Source of the DNA: Nonomuraea terrae
Lineage (GTDB): Bacteria; Actinomycetota; Actinomycetes; Streptosporangiales; Streptosporangiaceae
Assembly: GCF_004348995.1 (NCBI RefSeq)
Contig: NZ_SMKQ01000077.1
Span: 1 to 35,769 of the forward strand
DNA length: 35,769 bases
Reading direction: 5' to 3'
Under the pieces are notes generated by a model. The model saw only the letters and a program-made list of their open reading frames with translations, made no database searches and was not told the DNA's origin. Below are positions 32,626-35,769 of the stretch, one piece after another. Every line of letters begins with the position of its first letter. The first letter of the stretch is position 1. A program made the translations under genes and the position numbers.

Positions 32626-34244
32626 CCACCATGACCACCAAGCCGGGGCTCGCCGCTCGGCTTTCCGCGCTCGCCAAGGTGGTGGAGCTGGGCCGAGGGC
32701 GGCTCGACAAGAAACTGCTCGACGAGGCCGCCATGCTGCTGCTGCAGGCCGGCGACCGGCTCAAGCTGTCGTCCGAGCACACCGTCGTCGCCCTCGCGGG
32801 CGGCACGGGCAGCGGCAAGTCGTCGTTGTTCAACGCGATCTCCGGGCTCGAGCTGTCGCCCACGGGCGTACGCAGGCCGACCACCGCCCGTACCCACGCC
32901 TGCGTGTGGGGTGTCGAAGGCGCCGGGCCGCTGCTCGACTGGCTGCAGATCCAGGAGCGCCACCGCTTCTCCCGCGCCAGCGCCCTCGACAGGGGCGACG
33001 GCCAGCTCCACGGGCTGATCCTGCTCGACCTGCCCGACCACGACTCGATCCGGGCGCTCGCCGACACCGAGGCTGACCGGCTCATCGGCCTGGCCGACCT
33101 CGTGGTGTGGGTGCTCGACCCGCAGAAGTACGCCGACGCCTCCACCCACCGCCGCTACGTGACGGAGCTCGCCGGACACGAGGCGGTGACGGTGTTCGCG
33201 CTCAACCAGGCCGACCGGCTGACCGCCGAAGAGCTGGCCGAGCTGGTCATCGACCTCAACGACCTGCTGCGCCGCGAGGGCGTCGAACACCCGAGCGTCG
33301 TACCGACCTCGGCCGCCACCGGGCGCGGCGTAGAAAGCCTCAAGAGCGTCGTCGCCACCGCGGTCGCTCGCCGGCGCGCCGCGATCCACAAGCTCGAAGC
33401 CGACCTGCACCGGCTCGAACGCCGCATCAGCGAATCCATGCCGCTGGGTGAGGCGCTGTCGTCGCCGTCGTCGGTCGACGAGGCCCGCCGGCTGGGCTTG
33501 ACGGACGCGCTGTGCGACGCGGTCGGCGTGCCCGCGGTGGGCGACGCCATGGAGAACGTCTACGCCGAACGATCCAACCAGTGGGTCGGCTGGCCGTACC
33601 CGCGGTGGATCGGCAAGTTCCGTACCGACCCGCTGAAGAGTCTCCGGCTGGACGACGTGAGCAAGGAGATCCGCGGCATCACCACGGCCTCGGTGAGCGC
33701 GCAGTCGGCCGAGGTCGGCAACGCGGTGCAGGCGCTCGCCGACGGTCTGTCCATGGGGATGCACCCGGTGTGGCGCACGGCCGTGCACAAGGCGGCCAGG
33801 TCGAGGTCGGGCCAGCTGCCGCAGGCCCTGACGGACGACCTCGCCCAGGTGGCGCCGCAGCTCGACCGCGTGCCGACGTGGTGGCGGGTGCTCATGCTGT
33901 GGCAGTACTTCCTGGTGCTGGCCTTCGTGGCCGGCCTGGCCTGGCTGGCCGTGGGGCTGTTCATGCCGGAGCAGCTGCCGCCGTCGCTGGAGTTGCTTGG
34001 CGACAGCGCGACGCTGCCCTGGGTGGGGCTGGCCATGGCGGCCGTTCTGGGGCTGGGGGCGTTGTCGGGCATCGCGTCACGCAACTTCGTGGAGTTGGGG
34101 GCGTCGCGGGAGCGCGAACGGCTGGAGCGCGAGATGCGCCGCAAGGTCGCGGCGGTGTCGGCGACGATGGTGGTGGAGCCGGTGGAAGCCGAACTCAACC
34201 GCCACCACTCCTTCTACACCGCCCTCCGCGACCTGTCCGCCTGA
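32622..34244 (+). CDS. dynB: Membrane-spanning dynamin-like GTPase (DynB-like)
   Basis: 540 residues. GTPase domain about 45-270: P-loop GGTGSGKSS near 60, switch PTTART, G3 LLDLPDHDS near 132, G4 NQAD near 192, and a G5-like TSAATGRG. A helical region follows, then two membrane helices (VLMLWQYFLVLAFVAGLAWLAVGLFM near 422-447 and LPWVGLAMAAVLGLGALSGIA near 466-486) and a cytoplasmic ERERLEREMRRKVA coiled segment. The paired GTPase would act at the membrane, probably in division or sporulation septation as in Streptomyces DynB; this is inferred from gene order and domain layout. ATG at 32622 overlaps the upstream stop (ATGA) behind GAGG. Confidence 0.85.
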   Translation: MTTMTTKPGLAARLSALAKVVELGRGRLDKKLLDEAAMLLLQAGDRLKLSSEHTVVALAGGTGSGKSSLFNAISGLELSPTGVRRPTTARTHACVWGVEGAGPLLDWLQIQERHRFSRASALDRGDGQLHGLILLDLPDHDSIRALADTEADRLIGLADLVVWVLDPQKYADASTHRRYVTELAGHEAVTVFALNQADRLTAEELAELVIDLNDLLRREGVEHPSVVPTSAATGRGVESLKSVVATAVARRRAAIHKLEADLHRLERRISESMPLGEALSSPSSVDEARRLGLTDALCDAVGVPAVGDAMENVYAERSNQWVGWPYPRWIGKFRTDPLKSLRLDDVSKEIRGITTASVSAQSAEVGNAVQALADGLSMGMHPVWRTAVHKAARSRSGQLPQALTDDLAQVAPQLDRVPTWWRVLMLWQYFLVLAFVAGLAWLAVGLFMPEQLPPSLELLGDSATLPWVGLAMAAVLGLGALSGIASRNFVELGASRERERLEREMRRKVAAVSATMVVEPVEAELNRHHSFYTALRDLSA

Positions 34245-34279
34245 CACCCGAACGGCCGGACCGCCCTACTCGACCCCGC

Positions 34280-34363
34280 GGTCCCGGCCACCCAACCTCC
34301 CATGGTCCCGGGCACTTTCGTGGTCCCGGGCACCTAACCTTCGTGGTCCCGGGCACTCAACCT
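34280..34363. repeat. Four direct repeats GGTCCCGG(G/C)CAC
   Basis: Copies begin at 34280, 34304, 34322 and 34345; three of the four are followed by a variant of (C/T)AACCT. Spacing is 24, 18 and 23 bp, not a fixed period. They follow the dynB-like stop by 36 bp. Confidence 0.8.
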
Positions 34364-34488
34364 CTCGGTCTCCGACGCCGGCCGCCGGTGACGTCGGCGG
34401 CTGGGCGTCGTTCGGAGTCAGCCGTCAGCAGGCGAACCATTCCGCATTCGGCGGACGGGAGTCCGGCCCCGAGGGGTGGCCGGATCCT

Positions 34489-34497
34489 TCATCCACA
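34489..34497 (+). promoter_or_regulatory. DnaA-box-like 9-mer
   Basis: TCATCCACA differs by one base from TTATCCACA and fits the looser Streptomyces consensus. A weaker relative, CTTTCCACA, follows at 34519-34527. About 120 bp before ssb. Confidence 0.35.
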
Positions 34498-34617
34498 GGC
34501 GTGGCGCACGCGCCTCCTCTTTCCACAGAACCCCGTTCGGCGATCTGCGACCGTGCCCGCCTGCGGCACCGTGTTCCCAGGTCGCGGGCAGTCGGCCCGC
34601 CGCATGGGAGGAATCAC

Positions 34618-35214
34618 ATGAACGACATCTACATCACGCTCACCGGAAACGTCGCGGCAGAGCCCAGGCAGTACAACTTCGACGACGGCACCAAGGTCAC
34701 CTCGCTCAAGGTGTTCACCTCACACCGCTATTTCGACAAGAAGACAGGCCAGTGGACCGACGGTGAGCGGGTCTGCTTCACGGTCCGCTGCTGGCGTGCC
34801 CTGGGGGAGAACGTCGCCACCTCCGTCCGCGCGGGACACCCCGTGGTGGTGTCGGGCAAGCTGCGCATCCGCGAGTTCGGCGCGGAGAACGAGCGACGCT
34901 TCGTGCCGGAGATCGAGGCCAGCGCGGTGGGCCACGACCTGCGCTGGGGCACGGGCGCCTTCACCAAGCCCGAGCGGGGCGGGGTGGGCACGATCAGCAA
35001 GGAGATGCGCGACCGGCTGGACGAGGAGACCCGCGACTGGGCCATGGGCACCCGCGCCGCCCGCCCTGTCACCTCCGACCATGTCACGACAAGCCCGTTC
35101 AGCGCGGACGACGGGAACGTACGCATCCTGGGCGCCCCCACCCTCGGCGCCGACGCCGACGAAACGCCCGCGGACACCGCCGACCACCTGACAGAGGAAC
35201 GAGTGGCAGCGTAA
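34618..35214 (+). CDS. ssb: Single-stranded DNA-binding protein, second (SsbB-like) type
   Basis: 198 residues. OB fold in the first ~110 (DIYITLTGNVAAEPRQYNFDDGTKVTSLKVFTSHRYFD, VCFTVRCWRALGENVATSVRAGHPVVVSGKLRIREF). The C-terminal half is acidic and unstructured but ends TEERVAA, without the DDDIPF tip through which main SSBs recruit repair and replication proteins. That fits the second SSB of filamentous actinomycetes, where SsbB acts in chromosome segregation during sporulation. ATG at 34618 follows GGGAGGAATCAC. It lies downstream of the dynamin-like pair, consistent with a shared role in septation and segregation, and ends at a strong hairpin. Confidence 0.92.
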   Translation: MNDIYITLTGNVAAEPRQYNFDDGTKVTSLKVFTSHRYFDKKTGQWTDGERVCFTVRCWRALGENVATSVRAGHPVVVSGKLRIREFGAENERRFVPEIEASAVGHDLRWGTGAFTKPERGGVGTISKEMRDRLDEETRDWAMGTRAARPVTSDHVTTSPFSADDGNVRILGAPTLGADADETPADTADHLTEERVAA

Positions 35215-35223
35215 CGCCCGCCC

Positions 35224-35261
35224 CGTGCGGGGGCGCCACACCAACCCAGCGCCCCCGCACG
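35224..35261 (+). terminator. Strong hairpin terminator after ssb
   Basis: A perfect 13-bp stem (CGTGCGGGGGCGC pairs with GCGCCCCCGCACG) with a 12-base loop, 10 nt after the ssb stop. No U-run, as usual in this group. Confidence 0.85.
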
Positions 35262-35769
35262 CCGGGCCCTCCAGGGGCGTCCCTCCGCCACGGATGTCAC
35301 GCGGATCCGGCGCCCCGAACGCCGTGCACGCTGCTACGACAACGAACACAGCGTGAGCTCAACACCGAGTGGCCCCACCGTGATCAACACCCGGCACGGG
35401 ATCATGCCCGCGCGCCGATCGGTACCCAGCACGCGATCACATCCGCGTGCCGATCAGCGCGAGCACGGGATCACGCCCGCGTGCCGATCAGTCCGGGCAC
35501 GTGGCCATGGCGACGGGCTGAGCGCCGCGCCGATCCAGGTGGTCACGCCCAGAGCGGTGTCGCGTGCTGGGTCCGTATGTGACCGTTCATCGCACCGGCT
35601 GCTGATCAAGGAGGTCCGGGGGAGCGCGGCGGTTGGTCTGGGAGCGTACGAAGAGCTCCAGCGAAGGACCGCTGGGCAACGGCCTGTGGACAGAAGCGAT
35701 CGCGCGGAGGTGCGGAGAGGCGGGGGGTGAGGAGCCCCGTGCGGCCGGATCTCGTGAGCGGATGGAGGA
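35262..35769. other. Gene-free tail with tandem repeats
   Basis: About 500 bp with no convincing coding sequence. The main structure is the repeat array at 35394-35496. TGTGGACAG at 35685-35693 is a DnaA-box-like 9-mer on the minus strand (CTGTCCACA). An open frame from GTG 35727 runs off the window end; it is too short to judge. Confidence 0.6.
35394..35496. repeat. Three tandem 34-35 bp repeats downstream of ssb
   Basis: Units start at 35394 (35 bp), 35429 (34 bp) and 35463 (34 bp), with a partial GCACG at 35497. Consensus begins GCACGGGATCACGCCCGC and continues GTGCCGATCAG. Each unit has two GATC sites, and the GCACG...CGTGC ends can pair. The period is not a multiple of three, so they are not protein repeats. 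Units are contiguous, so not CRISPR. Confidence 0.85.

Larger units (their letters stand above)
34245..34617. other. 373-bp gap without a gene, upstream of ssb
   Basis: No credible coding frame. It contains a four-copy GGTCCCGG repeat (34280-34363) and one DnaA-box-like 9-mer (34489-34497). The ssb promoter must lie here, but no clear -35/-10 pair stands out. The sequence directly before ssb is GGGAGGAATCAC, a strong ribosome site. Confidence 0.7.

Noticed and set aside
34528..34538. GAACCCCGTTC before ssb as a second LexA box
   Set aside because: Only three bases separate GAAC and GTTC; the LexA site needs four.
35394..35496. Repeat array as a CRISPR
   Set aside because: Units are contiguous with no unique spacers and no cas genes nearby.
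35353..35730. 125-residue frame downstream of ssb
   Set aside because: It runs across 34-bp repeats whose period breaks the reading frame, with no ribosome site and no family resemblance.
35727..35769. Start of another gene at the right edge
   Set aside because: GTG with an open frame to the end, but only 14 codons are visible and they match nothing I recognise.

Overview
The window is a very GC-rich, densely packed stretch of chromosome from an actinomycete, probably a filamentous one. Signs are frequent GTG/TTG starts, 1-13 nt start/stop overlaps, an F420-type luciferase-like oxidoreductase, a eukaryotic-type Ser/Thr kinase, an actinobacterial SOS box and a paired dynamin-like GTPase/SSB locus of the kind known from Streptomyces. 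Streptosporangiales is my best guess for the order (low confidence). I see no rRNA, tRNA, insertion sequence, prophage or CRISPR array. It reads as ordinary chromosome with several complete small operons.

Layout. 0.1-1.8 kb (-): membrane-anchored Ser/Thr kinase with an extracellular lectin-like domain. 1.8-6.3 kb (-): a tightly overlapped ABC importer operon (lipoprotein, two permeases, ATPase) ending in a HAD phosphatase; a divergent GntR/UTRA regulator (6.4-7.2 kb, +) shares its promoter region, which suggests uptake of a phosphorylated or organophosphonate-like nutrient. 7.2-11.2 kb (+): a perfect LexA/SOS box, then a small DUF6504 gene coupled to a DnaE-type polymerase. 11.3-12.7 kb (-): DUF4328 membrane protein and a NarL-type response regulator, divergent from a MacB-like ABC exporter pair (12.8-15.4 kb, +). 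15.4-17.9 kb: LLM oxidoreductase (-) and secreted sulfatase (+). 17.9-21.5 kb: FCD-type GntR repressor (-) facing lutABC (+, lactate oxidation) across two tandem operator sites. 21.5-24.0 kb: DUF2795 protein plus Vms1/eRF1-like release factor (-), then a double GNAT acetyltransferase (+). 24.1-29.6 kb (+): corrin/siroheme genes cobL, a cbiX-like gene, cobT, an agmatinase-family ureohydrolase and a cobA/cysG-like fusion. 29.6-35.2 kb (+): two dynamin-like GTPases, the first with an exceptionally long acidic N-terminus and translationally coupled to cobA, then a second-type SSB. 35.2-35.8 kb: a strong hairpin and three tandem 34-35 bp repeats with no gene.

The observations most worth following are the SOS box driving DUF6504-DnaE without ImuA/ImuB, the cobalamin-locus CbiX that has lost its chelatase histidines, the cobA-dynamin-dynamin coupling with a ~445-residue disordered extension, and the repeat and DnaA-box-like elements flanking ssb. 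Protein family names and synteny statements come from memory of the families; no searches were run.
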